From Saussurea involucrata (taxonomy: Eukaryota > Streptophyta > Magnoliopsida > Asterales > Asteraceae): a stretch of DNA of 64,000 nt. The stretch covers positions 85,660,879 to 85,724,878 of the forward strand of contig CM066318.1 in assembly GCA_033807775.1 (NCBI GenBank), in the 5' to 3' direction. The notes below the pieces were generated by a model that was given only the letters and a program-made list of their open reading frames with translations, was not told the origin of the DNA and searched no databases. Of the stretch, positions 12,579 through 23,966 are shown in pieces; the first letter of the stretch is position 1; every line of letters starts with the position of its first letter. The translations under genes were made by a program, and so were the position numbers.

Positions 12579-15478
12579 TGTAATACCCTAAAATCAGGGC
12601 CAATTTGAACCTTAAATTTCCACAAGGTATATCAGAAAAACTTCCAAACTTTCATACAATTAATCAGAGAGTCAATTGTGAGGGTTCCTTTAAACACAAA
12701 TTGAATTCTCCAATTAACTATTAATCTAATCATATCAATTATAAACGGATTAACTTGATTATCTAAACAATTCATCAAAAGCCTCCTCACGTCGTCTAAG
12801 TCCTCCGCTTATCATCAACAGTTGAGTATCAAAAGCACTCATTCCACATCCCATTACTTCTTTGAACTCGTACCTGGTAAGAACTTTGAATTTGAACAAT
12901 TAGGCTTACGCCTAGTGAGAACATCCAATTCAAATTAAAACATTAACAACTTGAAAGCTCATATATTCAAGCATATAAACAAATCTGTTCACCATCATTC
13001 TTACCGTACTCGTACTCGTCTCATAATGACGGGAACATACTCGATCCCATGAATATGACTAACATTCAGAAAGTCATATCATCACATTTGTGAGCCTACT
13101 ACGAATCATCAAGGATTCTAGTTTATCAATCAAGCCTAAAGACTTAAAATCAATCGCCATACCTTTTCTTGGAATGGAAGCAGAAATAGCATTTATATAT
13201 TGCCTATCTCTAATTCACCGAAGGTAAATGAAAACAACACTTACACTTCATCTAATTCACGTTTCCACATCTCAATCACGAATAGCAACTATATTTTGCC
13301 TATTCCACTATTTCAATATGAATAGCAGTTTTACCTTGCCTATTCGATATTTCCAATATGAATAGCAACTCTACTTTGCATATTTAATAATTTCAACTTG
13401 AATAGCATTTCTACTTTGCTTATTCGATCCTTTCTTATAGCCTCTCGAAATGGGATTAACAATCCGCATTATAGGCTATCGCCTCCCGAAATGTGATTAC
13501 AATCCACATTATAGGCTATCGCCTCCCGAAATGGGATTATAATCCACATTATAGGCGAACAGGAATTACCATTACGAGCCTGGTCTATTCCACATTTCTC
13601 ATCACCTTAGAATCAATGGCCCCCAATGGGATCAATACATTGTGATTCATAACCGGGGGCCCCCGATGATTCAAGGTACACTCATTCACTAGAAATTACA
13701 TCATGTGGTCAATGACTAGTATCCGGCTCCCATAAGACCGTACCAAGTTGCCCCCGATGACTATTTCTAGTTACAACATGAGAATAATTGTCCCATTAAA
13801 GACAATAAAGATTGACTTGCATGCCTTATGGATCCATTACAATTTTAAGTGGATATGTATAACAACATATCGCACCACCTCTCATAACATATTCAAATCT
13901 AAGAGCAACGAATAATCTAACGTACCCTCAAAGTTTATTTTCTAAAATTCTTATTTAGAAAAATATTCCGAACCTCGATCCCAAATAAAATAATCATTTA
14001 ATGGAACTGTATCTTAAACATTTAAATTCTAAATTGGATTCTAAAACAATCCCAAATTTAATTATAAACCAATCCATTTAATTACCAACAACCGAGATCC
14101 AATTTAATTAATTTCGGCCCAATCCAAATTAAATCTCAGTCCAAGTCCAATAATTAAATCTCGGTCCAAATCAATATTTTAATTCTCGGCCCAAGCTAAT
14201 ACTAAAATCTCGGCCCGAGCCAATACCGGAAGTCATAGTTCCGGTTTGTTTAGAAATACTGGATAATCTAATGTACCCCGATTATTCTTTTTCTAAAATT
14301 CTTATTTAGAAAATAAGCCAAACCCTCGATCTGAAAATAGATAACAGTTTAAATAACATTGTATATCCTAAATTTTAAAACTAAGGTGGGATCATAAATA
14401 TAACTCTTAGATTTAAATTGATGCAGGCCCACAATCGAGACTCATTCCTAATTTAATTTAAGTGGCCCTTTAAAAAAAACTATGCTGGTCCACTAAGCTG
14501 ATTTCCGGAACCAACCAATTTACAACAATTCCGGCCCAAAATTAATGCCAAATTCCGGAACCAATTAACTTAAAACAATTTCCGGCCCAAAACTAATGCC
14601 AATTCCGGAACAGTGGTTCCGGATCCTCTTTTGGCCTATACCGGAACATGTAACAAATTTCGGTCCACTATAAACAACTCAATTCCGGTACCTACTTTGT
14701 CAAGTTCCAGTATTACTAATTCCGGAACCCTACTTTATTTTTAATTTCGGAGCTCATAAACCACATCAATACCGGAACCTTAACAAAATTTATTACCGGA
14801 ACCCATATAATTCCCAATTCAAGAACCCACCAGTTCCGGATCCATCTTTTTCCGGAAATTAAATCAGTACCGGAACCTCGATACTGGTTCATCTATTCTC
14901 GTCAATTTAAACTCAAAAGCTCATTTATAATACAACTTATAAATCGACTTAAATTCAATACAAACTTACCAACTCATTTAGACAGTTTATAAACCATTTC
15001 ATTCACTTTCAATTGTTAATTTCTAAATTGAAAAGAATGAACTCACCTGTTGAAGTTTTCAACCTAGCAATCCAATTTCTTCTCTTCTCTGATTCAATTC
15101 CTCTCTGGAAGGATAAATCAACTGCTGTTACCAACTCATTAACCAAAATAAACCAGATGATTTAAATCCTTACCACGAGAATCACCGTTCTTGATTTTCT
15201 TCTCATCGCTTCCTTCTTTCATTCTCTCTTTCTAAAAAGACCGACTCCAGGAAAAAATGTATTGAGATCTCCTCTCAATTCAACATACCCTCTGATTAAG
15301 TAATCTCATCTTTCCAATAATGACCAAACAGACCCTCAAGTTCTAATTATACCAATAACATGTAAACTTTGGTCAAAATTACAATTTCAACCATGGAGTT
15401 TACATTTACAATTTAGCCCACACTTAGACTAAATTACAAATCAACCCCATAAATATAATGGAAATTCGGGGTGTTACA
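12579..15478 (-). repeat. array LTR4 (element 5' LTR)
   Basis: This LTR is 2900 bases. Its left half matches LTR2 and LTR3, while from about 14270 to the end it has many private substitutions. That patchwork fits a crossover inside the LTR. The hairpin repeats, CCGGAA cluster and GC palindrome (13654-13665) are present. Confidence 0.9.
13280..13557 (-). repeat. hairpin repeats in array LTR4
   Basis: Copy of the LTR2/LTR3 hairpin block at the same offset. Confidence 0.8.
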
Positions 15479-15646
15479 GACAGTTTCAAGGAGCGCAAGG
15501 GGCGAATCAATCACTCAGGCATATGAACGATTCTGCCTTCTTCTGAACGAGCTCCACAAGAACAAGATCACTCAATCTAACACGAAGAATACCCTCAAGT
15601 TCCTAAACAATCTCCTGTCAGAATGGAAAGTGTTCGCTTCTCACAT
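15479..15646 (+). pseudogene. gag: Copia-A gag, piece 2 of 5
   Basis: The frame resumes after the array with GESITQAYERFCLLLNELHK, a hallmark of copia Gag, and goes on to LLSEWKVFASHI. A one-base insertion near 15501 separates this frame from the few codons at the junction. The first five bases are the right target-duplication copy of the array. The piece ends at CACAT (15642-15646), the target duplication of the next insertion. Confidence 0.8.
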
Positions 15647-17300
15647 TGATAAATGCTTTATTTTATATATTTTATATATCAAATTATCCCATTAATATAT
15701 GATTTTCTTTACTAAATATCACCACATTATATATGGTTTGATTTGTATTTCCTTTTTATTTCATTAATCAAAAATAAAATAAAAGTAAGTAAGTAAAAGG
15801 AAAATAAAACAAAACAAAACCATATGATTTGTGTGGTGAGTGTTTAAAGGAACAAAAGAGAAAATAAATAAACAAATAGAATTCAACTTTTGGTCCCTTT
15901 TGTTGGCAAGCCACGAAGTGAAGAAAAAAAAACAACTATAACTATTGTATTTTGTTTTTGGTTGTGGTTGTGGTTGGCAGCCCACGTAAGGGTAACAGAA
16001 GCAACAAAAGAGAGCCCACATCAACAACCCAAACCAGCAGCGCCTCTTGTCAGTTTCTCCATCGCGACTTCCATCTGCAGCAACTCTCGAGCAAACTCCC
16101 GTTGGGCACTGTTTTAGGAGACAAAAAAAATCATCATCGCTACTTATCCGGTTAGTGAAGTCGCGCCCCAACTCCCGCTAGCCTCTGTTTTATCTCTTAA
16201 AATTTTGAAATCGAGCGGCTCCCCCCACGTTCGTTTAGAGCAGATTTGTGGAAGCATAAAGGGTCAATTTTAACTGTCATGAGGGAGACGATTTTTGTAG
16301 AGAATTTTCTTGGAACCAAGGAGAGAACCGATCGACAGATTTGAGAGCAAGAAGAAGCAAATCTCCAAATTTTAGGAGCAATTTTGGAGTCGAAATTGGG
16401 GATTATTCTAGGGTTCTCCATCAATTTTTCATCTCTACTTATTGCTACCATTGTAAGTTTGTTTAAATTTCAATAGATGGTTATGATTAACTAGTTCCTC
16501 CGTTCTAGTAATGAGTAGGTAAACACTTGATATGGATGATGTTGAGACTTAATTTGAGTTCTATTTCATGTTATTTCATTTAAGTAAAACTTGGTGATTG
16601 AATTTTAATTCGTAGTTGGGTTTTCAAATTTGGAAGGATCCCCTCTTTTGTCTAACCTAATCTCGATTTGCTAAATGAAATAGAGAATCCGTAATTGTTC
16701 TTTATCTCATTGTTGTAGCAAATAATGTCTAGATTGATAGTTTGGTCAATTGTTGACATTATAAGTTTACATAATTTGGCCAAAGTGATCGACGTCCGAT
16801 TAAAAGCCAAGGTCGATATTTGTTTGTTCATAATGCAATTAGCAGTTGATTCCAAGTTCTTGACTGGGTTCTACTAGCTAATTAGAGACTAGTTTCTGAG
16901 CTTCTCGTGCTAGTTGACTCTTAAAACAATTAGTACATTGATGTGTATCATTGTTTAAATCGTTTTAAATTAATATGAAATGCGCTCTATATATAAGTCT
17001 ATGATGCATTGTCCTATGAAAAGTGTGTCCGTTCATTACTAGAACTCGTCTTATTAATATTTTCAAAAGTTAATAAGTTATTATTTGAATGCTTAGTTTA
17101 ACTATAAATCACCCCCCTTTTTATATAATGTTTTTGACACACTTGCACGAGATCACATCTTGGACTCACGGTTAACACCGAGTCCCTGAGGAGACGACCC
17201 TACTTATCACTATCACAATTAATTAATTGTGTTTAGAGGTAATAAGACTTTTCTTTGATTATAAAAACATATTATTATTTGCCGGACTCGACACCCGCCA
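15647..17300 (+). mobile_element. probable solo LTR, gypsy (Athila/Tat-like)
   Basis: These 1654 bases begin TGATAAATGC and end ACACCCGCCA, flanked by a perfect CACAT duplication (15642-15646 and 17301-17305). Copia gag reads on in frame across the gap. There is no internal coding region, primer site or second LTR, so a solo LTR left by LTR-LTR recombination is the simplest reading. The stretch near 17187-17215 (GTCCCTGAGGAGACGACCCT, then ACTTATCACTAT) resembles the 3' end of Athila/Tat LTRs as I recall them, which gives the + orientation. Open frames inside look accidental. The family assignment is tentative. Confidence 0.7.
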
Positions 17301-18966
17301 CACATCAAACACAACAATCTGATTGAGAACGTTCCAATCCATGAACTCTACAAGATGCTCATGTAAGACGAGGATGAAGTTATGGAGATAATGAGCACTC
17401 AGAAATCATCTTCCAAGTCACATGTCGATCCCCTCGCTCTTGTATCTTCAAAAAGCGGCAAATCTTTCAGCTGTCACTCCAAGAGAACCCAAGAGTCCAG
17501 CGAATCAGAACCAGAATCTTACGAATCAGAGGAAAGCGACTCTGACCCTGAGCTGACTCAAATCAAGAAAGCAATGGCCCTCATCACCAAGTCATTTCAG
17601 AGAAACAAGTTCTTCAAGAAACCTTCCTCTAATAATCAACGCTACTCCACTACTCCCAACAATCGCCATGATTATAAGGAGAAATATGAAGGAAAGAGAA
17701 AGTCTGATGAGCACAAGCAATCTGATCACAAGGAGAAGAATGAGAAGAACGATCGAAATACCGAGTCAAAGAAGAAGGATGAGCCTGTCACGTGCTATAA
17801 CTGCGGCAAATTGGGCCACTTTGCCAAGGACTACCGAAAGCCAGTTGTGCGTAACGTGGAATACTACAAGGCGAAACTTCTGTTAGCAGAACAGAAAGCT
17901 GCAGGAAAGGCACTGTTAGTCGAAGACGACCACTAGCTAAATCGTTCCGACAGTGAAAGCGATTCTGAAGATGCTGATGCTTTCATGGGCAACCACTCTC
18001 CTCCGTCAGAAAAAGCAAATCTTTGTCAGGTATGTGCCCCTATCCATCAAAACTTAGTCGAACAGATGCAACCACTTGTTCAAAGAATTGAATCCTATAA
18101 GGCATCCACTAATGAACAATTGCTTGAAATTAACTCGTTAAAAGAAAAGCTAGATGTTCAAAAGCGTATCACTGAAAAATACAAGTCCGATAATGCTAAC
18201 CTAAAAGAAAAGTGTGCAAACCTTTCAATAGCACCAAAGGACTTAAGAGCCAAGATATCTGATTTGAATTCAAAGATTGATCGGTGTGAGGATGAGAAAG
18301 CAGAGATTATCTATCAATGCTCCTCTCTTCAAATTCAACACAAAGAGTTTGTTGCTAAAATAACTGATCTTGAAACTAAACTTCACAAAAGAGGTCAAAC
18401 TGATCAAACGATTCATATGAACAAACCTAAGGAATTCACGTATTTTAACAAGGAATGAGGAATTGGGTACGACAACCGACATTACTTGAAAAAGATTTTG
18501 ACAATGAGACATACTCTTTACAAATTTAATTTTCTTGGTTTTGACAAAAAGTATCCCGAATACAAAATCAAATGGAATGGACCTCTCGAAAAGGAAAAGG
18601 AAGAGGAAACGGAGGAATACAAACGCAAACATACTTCGAAAATGTAATTACCTTTTGCATATGAACCTCTTAACTATTCTTACAAGAAAAATAAATCCAA
18701 GTACCTTTCGAATGACCAATTTGACGGCTATAAGGTTGCGAAGCCCAAGGATTCCTCTAAAAAGGATGAGGCCCCAACACCTGAACCCAAAACTGAGACG
18801 GACGAGTTTAAACTCTATGTTCCTCCTCTCATTTTGGAATAAAAAATAGTCGAGTTAGAGGAGACACTCGAAAAGGAAAGGACTAATTTTCAAAAGGAAA
18901 AACAAGAGTTTTTAACTGAACTTGAGAAACTCAAATCCTCCAAAACCGAATCTGTGTCAGGCGAGA
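17301..18966 (+). pseudogene. gag: Copia-A gag, piece 3 of 5 (zinc knuckle and coiled coil)
   Basis: This piece continues gag with IENVPIHELYKMLM, a TAA at 17364-17366, and then a 184-codon open stretch. It carries an acidic/Ser-rich part, a Lys/Glu-rich linker and one zinc knuckle, CYNCGKLGHFAKDY, whose fourth metal ligand is Tyr instead of Cys (TGC to TAC, a G to A change). A second open stretch at 17985-18458 contains long heptad-like helical sequence (LEINSLKEKLDVQKRITEKY), probably coiled coil. Further frameshifts and stops follow to 18966, where Tekay is inserted next to CGAGA. Confidence 0.75.
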
Positions 18967-19589
18967 TGTAACATCTCGAATTTCCATTGTAGTATTTTTA
19001 ATGTGAATGGGGTCTATTTATAATTTAGTCTAAGTTATGGACTATTTTGTATTTATAAACTCCGGGTTGGTTTGGTAATTTGAACTATTTTTAAAGTTAA
19101 TATTGCAAATTAACTTGAGGGACTAGTTGGGTCATTTGTGAAAGTTGAGATAACTTTATGAGAGGGTAAGCTGATTGATATATTTCTTATCTCAATCAGT
19201 TTTTGGTGAAGTCGGTCCAAAAGAAAGAAAGAACAGAGAGAGAGAAAAGAAGAAAGAAGAAGAAGAAAGAATTGGAGTTGTGGTTCTATTGGTAAGAATT
19301 AAGCAATCATCTTCTTGAATCTCTTGATTAGTTTAGATTTACAATCTGTATTACCTTTTAATAGGCTACTGAATCGACTGGAGAAGGTTGGAAACACTTC
19401 AAATCAGAAATTGCTATTCAGGTGAGTTCATCCTTTTCACTTTGAAATTTTAACAGTTGAAATTAAACCCAGTTTAGTACATAAATTGTCTGAATAAAAG
19501 GGTATGTCTGTTTGGGAAATGAATCGATTATTAAGTTGTATTTAAATGGGTTTCTTTGGAGTTAATTGGATGCGATTTGAAACGAGTCA

Positions 19590-20000
19590 GTATCGAAGTC
19601 CCGGAATGTGAGAAATTCCGGAACTGGGTTTGGATCCGGAATTGGACCAGTTCCAGTATTGGGTTGAATTCCGGAAAAAAGGAGTCCCGGTACATTGGTT
19701 ACGGAAATTGGGCTAAGCCTGGAATTGAATTAATTGGTTTAGGTTCCGGAAGTTGGGCCGAAGCCCAGAACCAATTTCTAATATACCGGAAGTTGGGCTT
19801 GTGATGGACCCGGAATCAACTTCCGAAAATGGACCGGAAAGATGGGATCCGGTATTTGATGTTCCGGTATTTGGGCTTTTTGGCAATGGATCCGGTATTT
19901 CAACAAACTCCCGTAATGGACCAAATTTGCTTTGGGTTCCGGTATATCAACCAAAACTAGAATGGACCAAATTTGTTTTGGGTTCCGGTATCAACCAAAA
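19590..20000 (+). repeat. CCGGAA-type motif cluster in Tekay 5' LTR
   Basis: Around twenty TTCCGGAA, TCCGGTAT and similar sites occur within about 400 bases. The same motif type forms a cluster in each LTR of the array and in the Tekay 3' LTR (26690-27070). Confidence 0.8.
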
Positions 20001-20306
20001 CTGGAGTGGGCCTCAATTTAATTTGGTAATTAATTTTGGAGTGGGCCGACTTTAATTAATTTGGAAGTGGGTTTAGAGTTCAAATTTAATTTTGAACTTT
20101 AGGATACAAATTCTAATTATAATATTATCTCATTTGGATCAAGGTTTCGGATTATTTTCTAAATAAGAAAATTTTAGAAAATGAACATTGAGGGTACATT
20201 AGATTATCCGGTGCTCTTAGAGTTGAATATGTTCTGAGAGGTGGTGCGATATGTTGTTATACATATTCACTTAAAGTGTAATGGATCCATAGGCACTGTT
20301 ATTATT

Positions 20307-20686
20307 TTAACGTGGAATAGGCATAAAGTAATTTGTAATCCTCGTTGACCTGAAATGTGGAATAGGCATAAAGTAATTTGTAATTTCCATTTCGTAAAGG
20401 TGTTATGAAATGAGAAATAGGCATAAAGGAAATTGTAATTTCTATTTCATAGTGTGATGTGAAATGTGGAATATGCATAAAGTAATTTGTAATTCTCGTT
20501 CACATGGAAATGAAGAATAGGCATAAAGTAATTTGTAATTCTCATTTCGTAAGGTAGAAATCGAGGAATAGGCATAAAGTAAATTGTAATTCCTGATTTC
20601 TATGGGAAGGTCAGAGATAGGCATAAAGTAACTTGTAATCTCTACTTCCAGACCAAGAAATAGGCATGTAACTTGTAATTTCTTGG
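20307..20686 (+). repeat. eight-unit array of hairpins with constant loop and variable stems
   Basis: Units of about 40-55 bases share the core AGGCATAAAGTAATTTGTA or a close variant. The arms differ between units but pair within each unit. Examples: TATGAAATGAGAAAT (20404-20418) with ATTTCTATTTCATA (20438-20451); TAGAAATCGAGGAAT (20555-20569) with ATTCCTGATTTCTA (20589-20602); CCAAGAAAT (20653-20661) with ATTTCTTGG (20678-20686). Other arm pairs are 20307-20318 with 20338-20348, 20351-20363 with 20382-20393, 20457-20472 with 20492-20505, 20507-20518 with 20538-20548, and 20605-20618 with 20638-20649. Confidence 0.85.
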
Positions 20687-21242
20687 ATAAGAGCAATGAT
20701 CTAGAATCTGCATTGATTCGTAGTAGGCTCTTGATTGTGATAATATGACTTACTGAATGTAGTCATATTCATGGGATCGGATATGTTCCCGTCATTGAGG
20801 TGAGCACGTGTACGGTAAAAATGGTGGCGAACAGGTTTGTTTATATGTTTTGGATATTTTCAAAGCTGTTAATGTTTTAATTTGAATTTGGATGTTCTCA
20901 CTAGGCGTAAGCCTAATTGTTCAAATTAAACTTTCTTACCAGGTACATGTTCAGGGAAGTAAATGGGATGTGGGACGAGAGCTTTTGAAGTATTCAACTT
21001 TTGAGATAAGCGGAGGATTTAGCTAACACAATGAGGCTTTTTGATGGATTGCTTAGATAACCAAGTTAATCTGATTATAGTTGATATGATTAGATTAATA
21101 GGTTATTTGGAGAATTCAATATTTGTAGATATGAACCCTCATAGTTAATTCTCTTTTTATATAAAAGTTTGGATGTTATTTTTGTTATAACTTGTTACAA
21201 ATTGAGGTTCAAATTGGCCCTGATTTTTAGGGTGTTACAATA

Positions 21243-21254
21243 TGGTATTAGAGC
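21243..21254 (+). promoter_or_regulatory. Tekay primer-binding site
   Basis: TGGTATTAGAGC lies three bases after the LTR end. It is the initiator tRNA-Met primer site of plant elements (TGGTATCAGAGC) with one C to T change. The array internal segments keep the perfect form. Confidence 0.85.
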
Positions 21255-21587
21255 TGAAGTTTAAGCGAACTAGGTATGATAATGAGATACCTAGACTTAA
21301 GCTGAGATGAATTAAGTTATGATTCGTGAGATATGGGTAGAAGTGCTAAGACGGGATAGTCTTGGAGTCGACGGGAATACGTGAAATTAGTACTCTAACG
21401 ATGGTAACGAGGATTCTCATGTATCACATGTTCACAATTCCAATTAGCTACTATTATTATGAATATATTGTTACACAAGCATACTTGTTTCTAAATTGTT
21501 ACGGTGACTAATAAACGGTAAAGTACGTTTCGTGTGTTTAGATTTGTGTAACCATTTCTTATGGTTACTTCTTTGTGTATCAGAACG

Positions 21588-22793
21588 ATGGTGAATACAC
21601 CAACAAGTTCCCCTAATTCTTTGGAGGAAAGGGCAGTAATGGACTGGGGAGAAAAGCAAACGGTAACGGTTGGAACTCATGAAAGTCCGTCGAGGCTACC
21701 TTCTATGGGAGGAACGGATAGTCGGGCACATAGAACGAGTACCGGTACCTCTAATCCGGTGACGACTGAGTCTACAATGGAGTCTCGCATGATGGAGAAT
21801 ATTACACGAATGATGAATACGGCAATGGATCAACAAACATAGATGTTCATGAAAGCGTTGAATGATCGAAGTTCTGAGCTACGACGAACGAAGACAGATA
21901 CTGGTGTCATAAATCCAATTCGTAATCCGGTGATGAACGTAAACATGAGGGTGGAAAGAGTCTGCTCATATAAGACATTTCTGAGCTATAAACCACCAGA
22001 GTTTACCGGAGCCGACAATCCAATAGCATGTATGAATTGGCTCAGAGAAATGGAACAAGCTTTCCGAGCTTGTGAATGTGATGAAGAATCAAAGGTCAGA
22101 TTCGGTTCTCAAATGTTGCGAGGCAATGCCTTAACGTGGTGGAATATTGTTACCTGGACCTTGACGGCTTCAGTCCTGGCTGCTATGACGTGGGAGTCGT
22201 TTAAGAAAAAGCATCTGTAGGAATATTGCAACAAGAACGAAATGGACAGGATTGAAGAAGAATTTTGGACTCTTAAGAAGGGTACTTCGACTGTTCGGAA
22301 GTACACTGAATCATTTATGGAAAAGCTGAACTTAGTGGGGCATGTGGCTCCAACCGAGAAGGAAAAGATTAAAGCCTATCTGAAGGGCTTACCGGCTGAT
22401 ATGAAGTCGAGGGTACAAAACTCTAAAGCTTCAACATTGAGGGAGAAGATCGAGGAAGCCAAAGTTATAGAAGAAGTTTACGCCAAAGACAAGGAGGAGA
22501 AGATGCATGGTGGAGAGAAACGAAAGTGGGAAGGCCGATCGGAGTCTTCTCTGAAATCCAAATCGTTTGGCAAGAACATCCGTTATGAGTCTCGCTGGGA
22601 ACCAAATTGGTGTCAGAAATGCCGAAGTAAGCACTTTGGCCAATGTCGGATAGTCGGGAATGAATGCTTCAAATATGGGAAGACTGGGCATCTAGCAGCA
22701 AGTTGTCATACCCAAGGACCGATTTGTTTTGAGTGTAAACAGCCCGGACACTTCCAAAGAGATTGTCCGAAGTTAAAGAAGGTCGGAGATTAA
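21588..22793 (+). pseudogene. gag: Tekay gag
   Basis: The start MVNTPTSS at 21588 matches the usual Tekay Gag beginning. One frame runs to 22793 with two nonsense TAGs (21840-21842 and 22218-22220), both at probable CAG codons. Features in order: a Thr/Ser-rich N-terminus, a capsid (Retrotrans_gag) core from FLSYKPPEFTGADNPI to about 22460, a basic linker, and three zinc-binding motifs at about 22611-22776: CQKCRSKHFGQC, CFKYGKTGHLAASC (second Cys replaced by Tyr) and CFECKQPGHFQRDC (intact). The length of about 400 codons is normal for the family. Confidence 0.88.
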
Positions 22794-22836
22794 GGAAAGA
22801 AACCAAACACTCCTAAACCAACGGGTCCAAAGATGT

Positions 22837-23341
22837 CGTTTCTGGTACATTCCTCGTAAATTCCATTCCCGCGCGCATTTTATTTGACTGTGGTGCAAAT
22901 TTGTCGTTTGTGTCCAAATCATTCTATCACAAGTTAGCTATGCCTGTCACTACCTTGGAAGATGCCTTAGTAGTCGAGATAGCTAACGGAGGTAAAGTCT
23001 TAGTTCGTGAAAGACTTGATAAGGATGAAGTGCTAATCTTTGGGGAAAAGAGAAGGGGAGAAGTTCCGTTAATTTCTGTTGCAAAAGCGCGTAAGTGTTT
23101 GGTAAAAGGATGTTCATTCTATCTAGCGTATGTTTTAGATGTGAAGTTAGAAAAGAAACAAGTGGAAGACATTAAGGTAGTATGTGAATTCCCGGACGTA
23201 TTCCCCGATGATCTTCCAGGTCTACCGTCTGAACGAGAAGTAGAGTTTCATATTGATCTTGTCCCTGGATCGGCACCAATAGCGCGTGCACCGTATCGCT
23301 TAGCATCGGCTGAAATGAAAGTGATGATGTCTCAGCTGTAA
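22837..23341 (+). pseudogene. pol: Tekay aspartic protease and start of RT
   Basis: A frame different from gag encodes the protease active-site region ILFDCGANLSFVS (catalytic Asp at 22886-22888; the usual DSG or DTG reads DCG). The linker before reverse transcriptase follows, with FPDVFPDDLPGLPSEREVEF and APYRLASAEMKVM. A deletion or frameshift near 22795-22837 separates it from gag. The frame stops at TAA 23339-23341, which looks like a mutated Gln codon. Confidence 0.82.
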
Positions 23342-23966
23342 GAGCTGCTAGACAAGGGTTTTGTTAGACCAAGTTCTTCACCTTGGGGAGCTCCGGTATT
23401 GTTTGTTAAGAAGAAGGATGGCACTATGAGGATGTGCATCGACTACCGAGAGCTGAATAAGGTGACGATTAAGAACAAGTATCCGCTTCCGAGGATTGAT
23501 GATTTGTTTGATCAACTCCAACGTGCGGGATGTTTTTCAAAGATTGATCTGAGGTCAGGATATCATCAAGTTCGAGTAAGAGATGAAGATATTCCCAAGA
23601 CGGTGTTTAGAACGAGGTATGGACATTATGAATTCCTTGTAATGCCGTTCGGGTTGACAAATGCTCCAACCGTGTTCATGGATCTGATGAACAGAGTATG
23701 TCGACCATTCTTAGACAAGTCTGTCATTGTATTCATTGATGACATACTTGTTTATTCGAAGAATGAAGTAGATCATGAATGCCATCTTCGTGAAGTCTTG
23801 GAAGTGTTAAGAAAAGAGAAACTGTACGCCAAATTCTCAAAATGTGAATTCTGGTTAAAAGAGGTACAATTTCTAGGGCATGTGATTACTTCGGAGGGAG
23901 TCAAAGTAGACCCGGGAAAGATAGAAGCAATGACGAACTCGGAAACACCGAAGAGCGCGTCGGAAT
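23342..23966 (+). pseudogene. pol: Tekay reverse transcriptase
   Basis: Same frame as the protease. The polymerase motifs are clear: MRMCIDYRELNKVTIKNKYP, FSKIDLRSGYHQVRV, FLVMPFGLTNAPTVF and the catalytic box FIDD at 23732-23743, so the active-site Asp pair is kept. A single-base deletion near 23965 throws the frame just before the connection sequence SFLGLAGYYRRFIKDF, which continues one frame over. Confidence 0.9.

Larger units (their letters stand above)
1481..15478 (-). mobile_element. tandem array of a non-autonomous gypsy (Tekay-related) element: 4 LTRs, 3 internal segments
   Basis: The layout is LTR-internal-LTR-internal-LTR-internal-LTR with a period of 3704, 3697 and 3697 bases. 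Outer ends read TGTAACACCC and GGGTGTTACA, and one imperfect 5-bp target duplication flanks the whole array. The element is on the minus strand: each internal segment starts with a TGGTATCAGAGC primer site (initiator tRNA-Met type) and ends with an AAGTTGGGGA purine tract. No gag or pol remains. LTR2 and LTR3 are almost identical, with two differences seen. LTR1 and the distal half of LTR4 are more diverged, as expected if the inner copies arose by unequal crossing-over between the LTRs of one older insertion. Confidence 0.9.
18967..21239 (+). repeat. Tekay 5' LTR
   Basis: This LTR is 2273 bases, from TGTAACATCTC to GGGTGTTACA. It carries CCGGAA-type motifs at about 19590-20000 and an eight-unit hairpin array at 20307-20686. 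It shares recognisable blocks with the array LTRs at 1481-15478 in opposite orientation, around 20230-20300, 20750-20830 and 20880-20940. No gene is seen; short open frames rich in Gly/Ser/Pro come from the CCGGAA repeats. Confidence 0.92.

Noticed and set aside
1481..15478. satellite DNA or assembly artefact
   Set aside because: The 3.7-kb period resolves into LTR and internal parts with primer site and purine tract, ends match LTR termini, and the copies are not all identical. Assembly duplication of the inner units remains possible and is listed as a check.
15764..16171. 135-codon minus-strand frame as a gene
   Set aside because: The composition is Phe/Cys-rich from A/T-rich DNA inside the solo LTR, with no motif. 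Overlapping frames on the other strand are equally long.
20307..20686. CRISPR-like array (regular repeats with variable parts)
   Set aside because: The variable parts are stems that pair with each other, spacing is uneven, and the context is a plant LTR. There are no cas genes.
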